64,000 bases of DNA from Homarus americanus (GCF_018991925.1 NW_024722158.1:7464827-7528826); one strand, 5' to 3'; shown: positions 22,520 through 47,656, counted from the stretch's first letter. Made by a program: numbers and translations. Notes: generated by a model from the letters alone, not told the origin.

Positions 22520-22945
22520 AAAAAAAGTTTACGGACGATGCCAAGTTGTTCAGGGATATTAAGAACCAAACGGACTGGAAAGAGCTACAGAAAGATCTTT
22601 GTCAGCTTCAAGAGTGGTCGAAGAAATGGCTGCGAAGATTCAACGTTACAAAGTGTAGAGGATGCACATAGGTCGTACCAACAGTAAGGAGGCGTATCAC
22701 ATGTCCCAATGGAACGAAGAAACAGCATTAGCAGAGACTGAATGTGAACAATCTGCCAGAGAGAGTTGTGACGGCACCGAGTGTGAGCTTTTTCAAACCC
22801 AGACTTTACCTAGCACTAGAGCAGGTTCAGATACATTCAGGAGCCAGTGCATGCCCAGTATTTGCCAACATTGTGTAACAGAGACGTAACCGATCGTCCA
22901 AGCGGCTAACGAGCCCATCAGTGGCGAAGAGGATAGAAATAAAAA
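22520..22945 (+). mobile_element. Non-LTR retrotransposon fragment
   Basis: Conceptual text TDDAKLFRDIKNQTDWKELQ, LQEWSKKWLRRFNVTKC, then NNLPERVVTAPSV, NRDVTD-like end and VAKRIE. Contains TAAGGAGGCGTATCACATGT, which recurs at 46140, showing both are one family. An internal deletion joins the RT core to the 3' end. Confidence 0.8.
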
Positions 22946-23640
22946 AAAAAAAAAAATCACGGAGAGAATTATTGCTCCTATCGTGTTGAAGAATACGACA
23001 AGATTCGTCATGCATACCCCCTTCAGTTTAACTATATTTAGTTATGATTTAGAAGAAATAACAAAGATATAGACTTAAATAATCTTTAAATTTACGCCAG
23101 TTTAATTATCGCTGATATCATGGGCGTACGGGATAAGGAGTCTGGGGGTCTTGAGGTCAGTATAAGACTCATCCCTATGAAAGTTCTCGATGCTGTGCCG
23201 CCTCTCTGTCGTTACACAGCTGCCGAGAATCTACGTATGGTCGTATATTAGTGATGACGATGCAGCATCTGATAGAATAAAAGCGGCGCCAAGATGGTCA
23301 TTTGTGATCCTGGGACAGCACGCCCCGCCTGACCCTCCCTTAATGGTTGATATCATTCCTGCTGCTGTGGGATTTGCTGCTAGCTCAGTTGTTGTTATTA
23401 TAACTAATATACCACTGTTGCTGTTAGTACCAACACCAGAGCTTACACTTTGCCATCACCTCCTATACGAAAGTCAACCAACACGGTTGTCAACTGTTGT
23501 CTGGTTGATAGGTAGACCTTATTCTTTCTTCTTCTTGTTCTTCTTCAGTACCATATATCAACAACACCAAAAGTCTTTACTTTCAAATTCATCATCTATA
23601 CATCCCGGTTTCTTGGTGCGACGCAGAGAGGTAATGCTGC
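22946..23640. other. Unassigned
   Basis: A 176-codon open frame (23190-23720) runs through it, but the frame lacks recognisable motifs and ends in a repeat, so it is not called as a gene. Confidence 0.4.
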
Positions 23641-23644
23641 CATT

Positions 23645-23731
23645 TTTTTTTTTTTACAGTATTAGCCCATCCGGGCACAGGTCACTGACCCACATCGGGG
23701 CCTTGGGGGCGAAAATGTAATAATAATAATA

Positions 23732-23770
<39 letters not shown>
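23645..23770 (+). mobile_element. SINE-like 3' segment with (AAT)n tail
   Basis: CCGGGCACAGGTCACTGACC, then CACATCGGGGCC, followed by TAATAA triplets of about 65 bases. Third member of the group at 16480 and 22441. Confidence 0.5.
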
Positions 23771-23924
23771 CAGTACCATTCTATATTCAGTGTTTTTAGA
23801 GACAACCACAAGTTAGTAGTGAGAAGTGATACCACCCTCAGTGTCAAGACCTGAATTAATTACTCAGAATAGGCAAACTGTACTCCAAGCTTTGTCAATA
23901 AAGTTTTTAGAGTAAAATAACCCC

Positions 23925-24812
23925 ACATGGACAGTGCAACCTAATCTAACCTAACCTCTCCCCACATGGACAGTACCACCTATACAGTGTCTTACCTCAC
24001 CCTACATGGACAGTACCACCTATACAGGGCCTTACCTCACCCTACATGGACAGTACCACCTATACAGGGCCTTACCTCACCCCACATGGACAGTAACACC
24101 TATACAGTGTCTTACCTCACCCTACATGGACAGTACCACCTATATAGTGCCTTACCTCACCCCACATGGACAGTACCACCTATACAGTGCCTTACCTCAC
24201 CCCACATGGACAGTACCACCTATACAGTGTCTTACCTCACCCTACATGGACAGTACCACCTATACAGGGCCTTACCTCACCCCACATGGACAGTACCACC
24301 TATACAGTGTCTTACCTCACCCTACATGGACAGTACCACCTATATAGTGCCTTACCTCACCCCACATGGACAGTACCACCTATACAGTGTCTTACCTCAC
24401 CCTACATGGACAGTACCACCTATATAGTGCCTTCACCCCACATGGACAGTACCACCTATACCTTACACCCCACATGGACAGTACCACCTATACAGTGTCT
24501 TACCTCACCCAACATGGACAGTACCACCTATACAGTGTCTTACCTCACCCTACATGGACAGTACCACCTATATAGTGCCTTACCTCACCCCACATGGACA
24601 GTACCACCTATACAGTGCCTTACCTCACCCCACATGGACAGTACCACCTATACAGTGCCTTACCTCACCCCACATGGACAGTACCACCGATACAGTGTCT
24701 TACCTCACCCAACATGGACAGTACCACCTATACAGTATAGTGTCTTACCTCACCCAACATGGACAGTACCACCTATATAGTGTCTTACCTCACCGAACAT
24801 GGACAGTACGTA
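23925..24812. repeat. 40-bp minisatellite
   Basis: About 21 copies of a 40-bp unit (CCTCACCCCACATGGACAGT then ACCACCTATACAGTGTCTTA). Copies are 90-100% alike with alternating CCCACA/CCTACA and GTGTC/GTGCC/GGGCC variants, plus two short units near 24431-24475. All forward frames are open by chance of the repeat. Confidence 0.97.
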
Positions 24813-24814
24813 GG

Positions 24815-25340
24815 AATGGAGGAAACTGCAGAGGGCCTCTTGACCCATACTGGGCAGTCCCGTTTACACCCAACCCCGATCGCTTACATATCCGTCCAAC
24901 CTTTGTTTAAAGCTATCCAGCGTGCTCGAGTTAATGATGATATTTGGTAACTTGTTCCACTCATCCACTACTCTATTTCCCAATCAATGTTTACCTATCT
25001 TGTGCCTAAATCTAAATTTTTCAGATGTAAAACCATTGTTACGAGATCGCTCCTGGTTGGATAATTTAAGTACCTTTATTATATCACCTTTGTTTAACCC
25101 TGACTTCCATTAAAACACCTTGATCATATCGCCCCTCACTCTACGTCTCTCGAGGGAGTGAAAATTAAGATGCTTTAATCTGTCTCTCTACTCAAGGTTC
25201 CTATTGCCCAGGATTAGTCTCGTCATTTTATTCTGTATGCTTTCTAGGGATTCAATAATCATTCTGTAGTACGGTGACCAGAAATAAACCGCATCTTCCA
25301 AGTGAGGTCTCACATCCGCAAGATATAATTTTAGGGGAAT
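24815..25340 (-). mobile_element. Non-LTR retrotransposon C-terminal fragment
   Basis: Minus-strand conceptual text includes HLNFHSLERRRVRGDMIKVF, DEWNKLPNIINSSTLDSFKQ and RLDGY, the usual end of CR1-type RT proteins. Several stops. Confidence 0.82.
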
Positions 25341-25639
25341 CTCGCTAGTCTTGTAACAATCTACATAAAATCTTTAGCATACAGAACCTGAATTAGTCAC
25401 ATCTCGTTTAAAAGAATAAAGGAAGATCTTGAAGCGTATATCCTGTTAATATTGTTTTCTTCTCTCTCCTTCCTCTTTCCATCCTCAACTCCTGAACTGT
25501 AATCATGATCCAGCAACAACTACGTCGAGGTAAGCCTCACAACACTGACATGTCTTCTTGCAAAACTTGGATTACTTAAGAATCACCACCCCAGCATAAC
25601 TTCACCTTAAGAGTAACCATATTAACGCTATTTTAACCT
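25341..25639. other. Unassigned
   Basis: Nothing recognised. Confidence 0.4.
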
Positions 25640-25855
25640 TACTTAACCTAACCTAATCTAACCTATTCTAACGTAACATAACGTAACCTACCCTCATAAA
25701 ACCTAGCCTAACATATCTAACCTAACCTAATCTAACCTAACCTAATCTAACCTAACATATCTAACCTAACCTAACCTAACCTAGCCTAACCTATCTAACC
25801 TAACCTAATCTGACCTACTGTAATGCAACATAAGGTAACGTAACCTAACCCCGCA
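25640..25855. repeat. Degenerate interstitial CCTAA (TTAGG) array
   Basis: Dozens of AACCT/CTAAC pentamers with substitutions (AATCT, AACAT, AGCCT). TTAGG is the arthropod telomere repeat; an internal, imperfect array such as this is not a telomere. Confidence 0.85.
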
Positions 25856-26009
25856 GGTGAATTAAGCTGGCGGGGGATGTAGGGCTAATATTCAAGTGGT
25901 TAAAGCTTATTGCCAGTCATGCTTTTATTGTCAGCCAGAACGTGACCCTCTGGATCCGTGTTTGGACCTCATTTTAGAGGTCATTTCGTAGTTACACATG
26001 CAATACTGT

Positions 26010-26400
26010 TATGTTAGGGAGGGAGGTAAGGAGGGGGTAGGGGGGGTGGGAGGAGGCAGAGGGAGGGGGGGAGGAGGGGTAGGAGGGGGGGGTAGGAGGG
26101 AGGAGGTAGGAGGGAGGAGGGGTAGGGAGGAGGGGGTGGAGGTAGAGGAGGAGGGTAGGAGGAGGGAAGGGAGGGAGGGGGGTAGGGAGGGAGGGGAGGG
26201 GTAGGAGGGGAGGAGGGAAGGAGGGAGGGGGGGGAGGGAGGGGGAGGGTGGGGAGGAGGGAGGGGCAGGGGGAGGGAGGGGGGAGGGAGGGAGGGGGGTG
26301 GGAGGGAGGGAGGAGGGAGGGGTAGGAGGGAGGGAGGGGGTAGGAGGGAGGGAGGGTAGGAGGGAGGGAGGGGTGGAGGGAGGGAGGGTCTAGGAGGAGA
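26010..26400. repeat. G-rich GGGAGG array
   Basis: Almost pure purine strand with GGAGGGAGGGAGG runs over 390 bp. Many G3+ tracts are spaced by 1-4 bases, compatible with G-quadruplex or triplex DNA. Confidence 0.95.
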
Positions 26401-26469
26401 CTGAGGGAGAAAAGATGAGGGTGTGGGTGAGTAGCCTGAGAACCCACCCAGTCTGGCATCAGCATCACC

Positions 26470-28520
26470 ACGGGCAGTCCACCACAATGTCACAGTCCAC
26501 CACAGCTGTCAACACCACCACAGCTGCACAGTCCACCACAGCTGCCACTGTCCACCACAGCTACAGTCCACCACAGCTGCCACAGTCCACTGCCAGCTGT
26601 CATAGTCCACCACAGCTGTCAGTCACTTACAGCTGCGACAGTCCACCACAGCTGCCAGACCACCACAGCTGTCATAGTCCCACCACAGTTGTCACGAGTC
26701 CTCCCAGCTGCCACAGTCCGCCACCTGCAGCTGTCATAGTCCACCACAGCTGTCACAGTCCACCGCCAGCCGCCAGCATCCAGTCACAAGCTGCCACAGT
26801 CCACCGCAGCGCTGTCAGTCCACCACAGCCAGTCAGCACCGCTCCACAGACCAACAGTCCTACAGCTGTCATAGTCCACCACAGCTGCCACACACAGCGC
26901 TGACCACATACAGTCCACCACAGCTGTCATAGTCCACCGCACAGCTGCCACTGTCCACCACAGCCGCCACAGTCCACCACAGCCGTCATACCACTACAGC
27001 TGCGGCACCACCACAGTCAGCATCACCCAGCTACCAACCACCACAGCTGTTACAGTCCACCGCCACGCCACAGTCCATCATAGCTGCCACAGTCCACCAC
27101 GGCTGCCACAGTCCACCACAGCTGCCACAGCCAGCCTGCAGCGGTCACAGTCCACCACAGCGGGTCGCTGGAACCACCGCCGCGGCCACAGTCCACCAGC
27201 GTCAGAAGTCCACCACAGCCGCCAGTCCACACAGTTGCCACAGTCCACCACAGCTACCACATTCCACCCACAGCTGCCACAGTCCACCATCGCTGCCAGT
27301 CCAACACCACAGCCGCACAGTCCACCCAGATCTGCCACAGTCCACCACAGCCGCCACAGCCCACTGCCAGCTGCCACGGTCCACCCACAGCTGCCACAGT
27401 CCACCAGTCCACCACAGTTGCCACAGTCCACCACAGCTGTCAGTCCACCACAGTCCACCACAGTTGCCAGTCACAGTCCACCAGCCAGCCGTTACAGCCA
27501 CCGCTGTGCCGTCACAGTCCACCACAGCTGCCGGTAGTCCACCACAGTTGCCACAGTCCACCAGCGCCAGTCCACAGCCAGTCCAGCTGCTACAGTCCAC
27601 AGCTGCCAGCGCCACCAGTCCACCGCCAGCTGCCACAGTCCGCCACCAGTCGTCGCCAGTCCACCACAGCCGCCACAGTCCACCACAGCGCCACACCACC
27701 ACAGCTGCCACAGTCCACCACAACTGCCACAGTCCACCACCCCGTCATAGTCCACCACAGCCGCCACAGTCCACCACATGCCACAGTCCACCCACAGCTG
27801 CCACAGTCCACCGCCAGCGCCACAGTCCTGGTCATGCCATTACGTCCACAGTCCACCACAGCTGCCGATTCTACAGCTGTCACAGTCCACCGCACAGCTG
27901 TCACAGTCACCACAGCCGCCACAGTCCCACAGCCGCCACAGTCCACCACAGCTGCCACAGTCCATCACAGCCGCCACAGTCCACCACAGCCACAGTCCAC
28001 ACGGATGTCACAGGAGCCAATCACCACTGTTGTAACAGTCCACCACAGCTGTCACAGAGTCGGTTAAGAGCCAATCACCACCGCAACAGTTCACCACAGC
28101 TGCACAGGAGCCAATCATCACTGTTGTAACAGTCCACCACACAGCTGTCACAGCCGTCAGCAGGCCAATCACTACTGTTGTAACAGTCACCACAGCTGCC
28201 GTCACAGGAGCCAACCACTATTGTAACAGTCACCACAACTGTGCCAATCACTGTTGTCCAGGGCCAATCACAGTCCACCACGTCACAGGAGCCCAATCAC
28301 ACACTGTTGTAACAGTCCACCACAGCTGTCACAGGAGCCAATCACTACTGTTGTAACAGTCCACCACAGCTGTCACAGGAGCCAATCACTACTGTTGTAA
28401 CAGTCCACCACAGCTGTAACCGCTGTCACAGTCCATCACAGTATCAACAATCCACCACAGGCCACCGAAGCAGCCACAGCCCACCACAGCTACTGCCGTC
28501 TCACTGTCAGCACTACCACA
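26470..28520. repeat. 19-bp minisatellite, turning into a 44-bp higher-order unit
   Basis: The basic unit is CAGTCCACCACAGCTGCCA (19 bp), with frequent small indels. From about 28006 to 28400 it is replaced by a roughly 44-bp unit (CACAGGAGCCAATCACTACT, then GTTGTAACAGTCCACCACAG). Because 19 is not a multiple of three, open frames cycle through all three readings every 57 bp; they are not genes. Confidence 0.96.
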
Positions 28521-28734
28521 CCGACAGGTATTCCTCGCTACCTGTCGTCAGTGACACACTAACACTATTGGTCATTAATACTGCTAAGTCACATCTTATA
28601 AATTATCTTATTTACTCTAGTCTAAGGTTCAGGTCCAGTGGTCTGTGTACACTAAGTCTCACCCAAAAATATTGTTTACTATTATGTGTTAACATTATTG
28701 TTAATGTAAACTTATATACATCTGTCATCTGGTC

Positions 28735-28737
<3 letters not shown>
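28521..28737. other. Spacer between arrays
   Basis: Short unique AT-rich sequence; nothing recognised. Confidence 0.4.

Positions 28738-28774
<37 letters not shown>
28738..28774. repeat. (GA)n microsatellite
   Basis: Perfect GA run. Confidence 0.95.
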
Positions 28775-28776
<2 letters not shown>

Positions 28777-28889
28777 CAGTAAAATCGTCAAACAAGTTTA
28801 CGTCAATTCAGTGTGAGCAATACACAGACGACAGGTATGCCTACGAGGTACAGTATACCTAGTGTGGGTATACTAGTGAGGGTGTACCT

Positions 28890-30830
28890 TTGAAGTGAGT
28901 CAGAGAGAGAGTGTTAAGTGCGTCAAAGAGAGTTTAGTGCATCAAAAAGTGTTAAGTGAGTCAAAGAGTGTTAAGTGAGTTCAGAGAGAGAGTGTTAAGT
29001 GCGTGAAAGAGTGTTAAGTGCGTCAAATAGTGTTAAGTGCGTCAAATAGTGTTAAGTGCGTCAAAGAGTGTTAAGTGCGTCAAATAGTGTTAAGTGCGGC
29101 AAAGAGTGTTAAGTGCGTCAAATAGTGTTAAGTGCGTCAAAGAGTGTTAAATGAGTTCAGAGAGAGTGTTAAGTGCGGCAAAGAGTGTTAAGTGAGTTCA
29201 GAGAGTGTTAAGTGCGTCAAAAGAGTGTTAAGTGCGTCAAATAGTGTTAAGTGCGTCAAGAGTGTTAAATGAGTTCAGAGAGAGAGTGTTAAGTGCGGCA
29301 AGAGTGTTAAGTGAGTTCAGAAGAGAGTGTTAAGTGCGTCAAAAGAGTGTAAAATAGTGTTAAGTGCGTCAAAGAGTGTTAAGTGAGTCAAAGAGTGTTA
29401 AATGAGTTCAGAGAGAGTGTTAAGTGCGGCAAAGAGTGTTAAGTGAGTTCAGAGAGAGAGTGTTAAGTGCGTCAAAGAGTGTTAAGTGAGTTCAGAGAGA
29501 GTGTTAAGTGCATCAAAGAGTGTAAGTGAGTCAGAGAGAGTGTTAAGTGCATCAAAGAGTGTAAGTGAGTCAGAGAGAGTGTTAAGTGCATCAAAGAGTG
29601 TTAAGTGAGTCAGAGAGAGTGTTAAGTGCATCAAAGAGTGTAAGTGAGTCAGAGAGAGTGTTAAGTGCATTAAAGAGTGTTAAGTGCGTCAAAGAGAGTC
29701 TAGTGCATCAAAGAGTGTTAAGTGAGTTCAGAGATAGAGTGTTAAGTGCATCAAAGCGTGTTAAGTGAGTCAGAGAGAGTGTTAAGTGCGTCAAAGAGAG
29801 TGTTAAGTGAGTCAGAAAGAGTGTTAAGTGAGTCAAAGAGAGTGTTAAGTGCGTCAAAGAGAGTGTTAAGTGAGTCAGAAAGAGTGTTAAGTACATGAAA
29901 GAGTATTAAGTGAGTCAAAGAGAGTGTTAAGTGAGTCAGAGAGAGTGTTAAGTACATGAAAGAGTGTTAAGTGAGTCAAAGAGTGTGTTAAGTGCGTCAA
30001 AGAGTGTGTTAAGTGCGTCAAGAGAGTGTTAAGTGAGTCAGAGAGAGTGTTAAGTACATGAAAGAGTATTAAGTGAGTCAAAGAGAGTGTTAAGTGAGTC
30101 AAAGAGAGTGTTAAGTGAGTCAGAGAGAGTGTTAAGTACATGAAAGAGTGTTAAGTGAGTCAAAGAGTGTGTTAAGTGAGTCAAAGAGAGTGTTAAGTGA
30201 GTCAGAGAGTGTTAAGTACATGAAAAAGTGTCAAGTGAGTCAAAGAGTGTGTTAAGTGAGTTAGAGAGAGTGTTAAGTGCATCAAAGAGTGTTAAGTGAG
30301 TCAGAGAGAGTGTTAAGTGAGTCAGAGAGTTTTAAATGAGTCAGAGAGAGTGTTAAGTGCATCAAAGAGTGTTAAGTGAATTAGAGAGTGTTAAGTGAGT
30401 CAAAGTGAGTGTTAAGTGAGTCAAAAAGAGTGTTAAGTGAGTCAGAGAGAGTGTTAAGTGAATTAGAGAAAGTGTTAAGTGAGTCAAAGTGAGTGTTAAG
30501 TGCGTCAAAAAGAGTGTTAAGTGAGTCAGAGAGAGTGTTAAGTGAATTAGAGAGAGTGTTAAGTGAGTCAAAGTGAGTGTTAAGTGCGTCAAAAAGAGTG
30601 TTAAGTGCGTCAGAGAGAGTGTTAAGTGAGTCAAAGTGAGTGTTAAGTGCGTCAAAAAGAGTGTTAAGTGAGTCAGAGAGAGTGTTAAGTGAATTAGAGA
30701 GTGTTAAGTGAGTCAAAGTGAGTGTTAAGTGCGTCAAAAAGAGTGTTAAGTGCGTCAGAGAGAGTGTTAAGTGAGTCAAAGTGAGTGTTAAGTGCGTCAA
30801 AAAGAGTGTTAAGTGCGTCAGAGAGTGTAG
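28890..30830. repeat. About 20-bp minisatellite (GTTAAGTGAGTCAGAGAGA)
   Basis: Nearly 2 kb of 17- to 22-bp units GTTAAGTG(A/C)GTCA(A/G)AGAGA, roughly 95 copies. Later copies form alternating higher-order groups (TCAAAGTGA, TCAAAAAGA, TCAGAGAGA). Lies upstream of the first coding exon of gene 1, possibly inside its 5' UTR intron. Confidence 0.96.
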
Positions 30831-30959
30831 GCGATGTACCTGTTGACTCCCCGGGGTCACTTGGTGAAGGTAGAGAAGACACTCAAGATAAGAACACTTG
30901 TTGGGTTTAATGACCACAGCACTGTACTGGTGGGTGGGTGTTAGAAACCTCGGGTGTCT

Positions 30960-31330
30960 GTCGGTATCTCTCTTTATCTGTCTGGCTCTCTGTCTGGTTG
31001 TCTGTCTGTCTGTCTCTCTGTCTGTCTGTCTGTCTGTCTGTCTGTGTCTTTCTGTATCTCTCTTATCTGTCTGTCTGTCTGTCTGTTTGTCTCTCTCTAT
31101 ATGTCTGTCTATCTGTGTCTTTCTGTATCTCTCTTATCTGTCTGTCTGTCTGTGTCTTTCTGTATCTCTCTTATCTGTCTGTCTGTCTGTGTCTTTCTGT
31201 ATCTCTCTTATCTGTCTGTCTGTCTGTGTCTGTCTGTATCTCTCTTATCTGTCTGTCTGTCTGTCTCTTTCTCTATCTCTCTGTCAGTCTTTCTCTCCGT
31301 CTCTCTTGTCTGTCGGTCTGTCTGTCTCTA
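30960..31330. repeat. (TCTG)n array with TCTTTCTGTATCTCTCTTA blocks
   Basis: TCTG tetramers grouped with a block containing TTTCTGTATCTCTCTTATC, repeated about five times. It forms a long pyrimidine-rich tract ending 20 bp before the acceptor at 31349-31350. Confidence 0.93.
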
Positions 31331-31358
31331 GACTCATCCTTGTATTACAGGACTAACT

Positions 31359-44292
<12,934 letters not shown>

Positions 44293-44759
44293 TAGATGTT
44301 TCTCAATACTATGTCTCCTGAAATCGATATAAACCTTGAGTCCTTAGGATAGATTTAACACTATTACTTCACCGCCATGTTGTTACCTTAGTTTCCAGAA
44401 TGGTTTATTAGTTAGGATAAAGATTCATTTTAGGCCAAGTAGCTACGAGTGTGTTCAGGGTTAAGTTTGAATCACAGAGTCTAGTGTCTTAAATCCATTT
44501 GTATTGTAAGGATGTATATAGTAGTAGTTTATATTAGTAGTGATGGGTAAAATAGGCCCCAATTCATCAGCTGAGGTGTCATAATAGGCCCCAGTCCTTT
44601 TTACAGGTTCCAATCATAATGACTTCCAATCTTAAAGGGACCAAATCCTAATGTTGAAGGAGAGGGACTCAGCTAATCTGTCACCTTAATTCAGTACAAG
44701 ACTTGTAAAAATGTTTATAAAGTACCAATGTTTAAGAGTTGTGTTATATTGTAAAGTTT

Positions 44760-44765
44760 AATAAA
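44760..44765 (+). terminator. Gene 1 polyadenylation signal AATAAA
   Basis: AATAAA about 470 bases after the stop, followed within 25 bases by a GT/T-rich stretch (GTTGGTGTTTTATTTTTAC), as expected of a cleavage site. Confidence 0.65.
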
Positions 44766-44803
44766 CATTTACGTGTTGAATGTTGGTGTTTTATTTTTAC
44801 TTT

Positions 44804-44804
44804 T

Positions 44805-44891
<87 letters not shown>

Positions 44892-44931
44892 TAATAATAA
44901 TAACAATAACAATAATAATAATAATAATACT

Positions 44932-44987
<56 letters not shown>
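44804..44987. repeat. (AAT)n microsatellite
   Basis: About 180 bases of AAT triplets with two short interruptions, immediately after the putative gene 1 poly(A) site. Confidence 0.96.
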
Positions 44988-44988
<1 letters not shown>

Positions 44989-44989
44989 T

Positions 44990-45772
44990 GAAACTAAAAA
45001 ACAAACACAAACAATGGAAAAATGGATAAAAAAAAGAAAAGAAAAGAAGTAAAGTAGAAAAAAGGAAAGTGTTAAAGTATATTTACACTCATTAAATATT
45101 TATTGATTTATCTCTTCATTTTTTTCCTTATAAGCTTGAATCGTAATTACTTAAAAGTCACCGTGAATGAATGTGGCGGTGACAAGTCTACCACGACAGA
45201 GTGCAGTGTGAGTCTATAAGAGGCAGACAATAGTGACGTCAGTGATTGCTGGGAAAACTTGAAAATAAGTTAAATGAAAAAAAAATGGTACCACAATAGA
45301 TATATATAAAAATCCAGTAAAGGGGCTAATGAAGGGGCTAGTGGAGATAGTGCACTAAGGACTGTGATAGTGTATATGATCCACCATTCACAGGAAAACC
45401 AGTGTGGCGATGATCCCGCTCATTAAAGTAAGCACATGGTGATAACAACAGCCGGATGAGGGAAGCTAAAAAAAATAAAATAATAACGTGGAAGATAAAT
45501 ACTGTAGTGAACATCCTGAGACAGCAACACTGGACGAGCGAGGGTGCCAACCATGCAGGTAAGAGCAGCAGGCCAGCCAAGTGATATAATATTGACTATA
45601 AATAAAGTCATCCCAGTAGTAATGGTTCCTCTTCAAAATGAAGAGAAAGGTTTCTGAGGTTTGCATCACCGACACACCGAGCACAAAGTCCATGTAACCA
45701 TGGCACAAAAATTTCGAGCAAAATTGTATCACATCGTGAAATGTGCTCAAAACAAAGGTAGTTCCAATAGAT
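44990..45772. other. Unassigned intergenic sequence
   Basis: AT-rich; no gene or element recognised. Confidence 0.45.
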
Positions 45773-45973
45773 CAGTGGCTCTTAACCCATGGGTAATTTG
45801 GGAATTAGGCAATTCTCCCATTGCCAAGTAAGGGAAAATGTAAATTAGGTTCCGGTCAGGTGTCTTGGTACCTAACCCAGTTTGATAGAGGCTGGACTGG
45901 CACGGTGGTGAGTGACAAGACCCGTAGAGATGAAGTAATTGAGAATTAAGCTGAAAAAGGTTCACAACCTCTG
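45773..45973. mobile_element. hAT-type MITE, second family
   Basis: CAGTGGCTCTTAACC at the left and GGTTCACAACCTCTG at the right (reverse complement CAGAGGTTGTGAACC) bound 201 bp. The 8-bp flanks (CAATAGAT, ACTTAAAG) do not match, so the call rests on the ends and length. Confidence 0.65.
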
Positions 45974-46089
45974 ACTTAAAGCAAATTTATTTGAACACAA
46001 AGCCCATGATTATTGTTAATGTGGATGATCTCTCCATTTTCTTTATCCACAACCTTTTTTGTGTCTGGTTGTGTCAAAGTTATTTGAAA

Positions 46090-46880
46090 ACACGCAAGGT
46101 TGATTGAAAAACGACATAAATAACAAGTCGAACCAACAGTAAGGAGGCGTATCACATGTCCCAACAGGACGAAGAAACAACATTAACTGAGACCAAATGT
46201 GAAAAAGACCTGGGTGTGTATGCTGACAACGAACTGAAGTTCTCAGACCATTGTGAGAAGAAGGTGAATCAAGCAACTAAACTATCAGATCTTTTAAGAA
46301 GGGCGTTCAGACATACTCACAATGCTCTTCAAAAGTGAGGTACTTCTCCGTTTGGAGTGCTGTCGCCCTTTTGGGTCCCTAAGATATGCGAGAGACTGTC
46401 AGTTGATTGAAAATGTCCAAAGGAAGTCCACCCGACTGGTGCCTTCACTACGGCACCCGAGGTACCCTCTAGAACGCCAACAGTGGCCTAGCTTATACTA
46501 CAAACAGGCAAGGGGGGGGGGGGGACTTAATAGAAGCATATAAATTAATCAGTCGAGTATTCATACCTGGAAATGGCTGATACCCGCCCCAGAAGTGGTC
46601 ACAGCTTAAGGTTGAAGAAGACACAAGTTCAGAAAACTATCAGGATAAACTTTTTTGGAGTGAGAGTGGGAGCTCTTGGAACAACCTGCTAGAGAGTGTT
46701 GTGATGACACTAAGTGTGAGCTCTTTCAAGACCAGACTCAAGACTTGACCAACACTGGCGCATGTACAGATACATTGAGGAGCCGGTGCATGCCCAGTAC
46801 TTGCCACAGCGTGTAACAGAGACATGACCGACCGCCCAAACGGCTAGTAGGCCGATCAGTGGCGAAGAGGATAAATTAAA
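46090..46880 (+). mobile_element. Non-LTR retrotransposon fragment (RT tail to 3' end)
   Basis: Conceptual text: ETKCEKDLGVYADNELKFSD, EKKVNQATKLSDLLRRAF, then in other frames LIENVQRKSTRLVPSLRHPR, RSI, FSERE-like and NRDVTD-equivalent end with VAKRIN. Frameshifts include a G-run at 46511. Same family as 22520 and 20100. Confidence 0.85.
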
Positions 46881-47652
46881 GTAAATAATGCATCACCAAT
46901 GCTGATCAAATCTTTTCCTGGATAAGTAGGGTAGAATAAACTACTTACAACTAAGAAGAAAAGTAAGGTTAAGTAAGCAAAAAAGTAAACCACAGTAAGC
47001 TGTGCCAGCAAAATGGATTTCTTTGACATACTGTAATGTGTCGGATATACAGCGACACAAATGTTGTCGGCCAATCAGAACCAACCTTTCAAGAAAACCA
47101 AAAATATAATCAGATAACCAACCAATCATCACCAAGCTTGCATAACCACTGACAGGCATGGAGGGCAACCACAACAAATTAGTTCAAGTCACTGACGCTG
47201 TAGACCGTTGGTACGATAATGTAATTATTCACCTTTACGTCACTAGATCACGTGCGTCACTTATTCATAGACTGTACAATACTCATACTCGTTTTATCTA
47301 TATTAGCCAATCAGAATTCGTCTTTGGGTGTTTTCCAAAAAGTTACGCAACATAACCCAGGCTCCGTGTATTTTGATTGGTCCTCACACACCATGACGTC
47401 ACTACTAGCTGTCCAGGATTTGCTCAAGTAACGTTATTTCAGGATTAGTTAAATTTGGCATGGTGTTTATAAGGTTCAGTTACATTAGATAAGATCAGAG
47501 GCCACAGTGGCAAAGGACAATCAGAATACAGTACTTTATGCCAGCGAGCGTCAGGGGTTCCGTTACACTCCTTCGACGGCCTTTTTGAGGCTGGTTAGTG
47601 TCTGTTTATAAGAGACAGACACGCAAACAATAAGAGAAAGAAGGAAAGAATG

Positions 47653-47656
<4 letters not shown>
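46881..47656. other. Unassigned intergenic sequence
   Basis: No gene. Several CCAATCA motifs occur between 47070 and 47390, without a clear array. Confidence 0.4.

Noticed and set aside
23190..23720. 176-codon forward frame
   Set aside because: No recognisable motif, ends inside SINE-like repeat, composition of non-coding DNA.
23966..24780. Long plus-strand frames of repeated MDSTTYTVSYLTLHGQYHL type
   Set aside because: All three frames are open across a 40-bp minisatellite, as expected from repeat period and lack of stops, not selection.
25640..25855. Telomere
   Set aside because: Pentamers are degenerate, short and internal, flanked by retrotransposon and minisatellite DNA.
25992..26493. 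Pro/Ser-rich 159-codon frames
   Set aside because: Generated by the G-rich purine tract.
26415..28129. Several 100-220 codon frames on both strands
   Set aside because: Products of the 19-bp array, overlapping in all frames.
29482..30917. Leu/Thr/His-rich minus-strand frames
   Set aside because: Readings of the roughly 20-bp GTTAAGTGAGTCA array.
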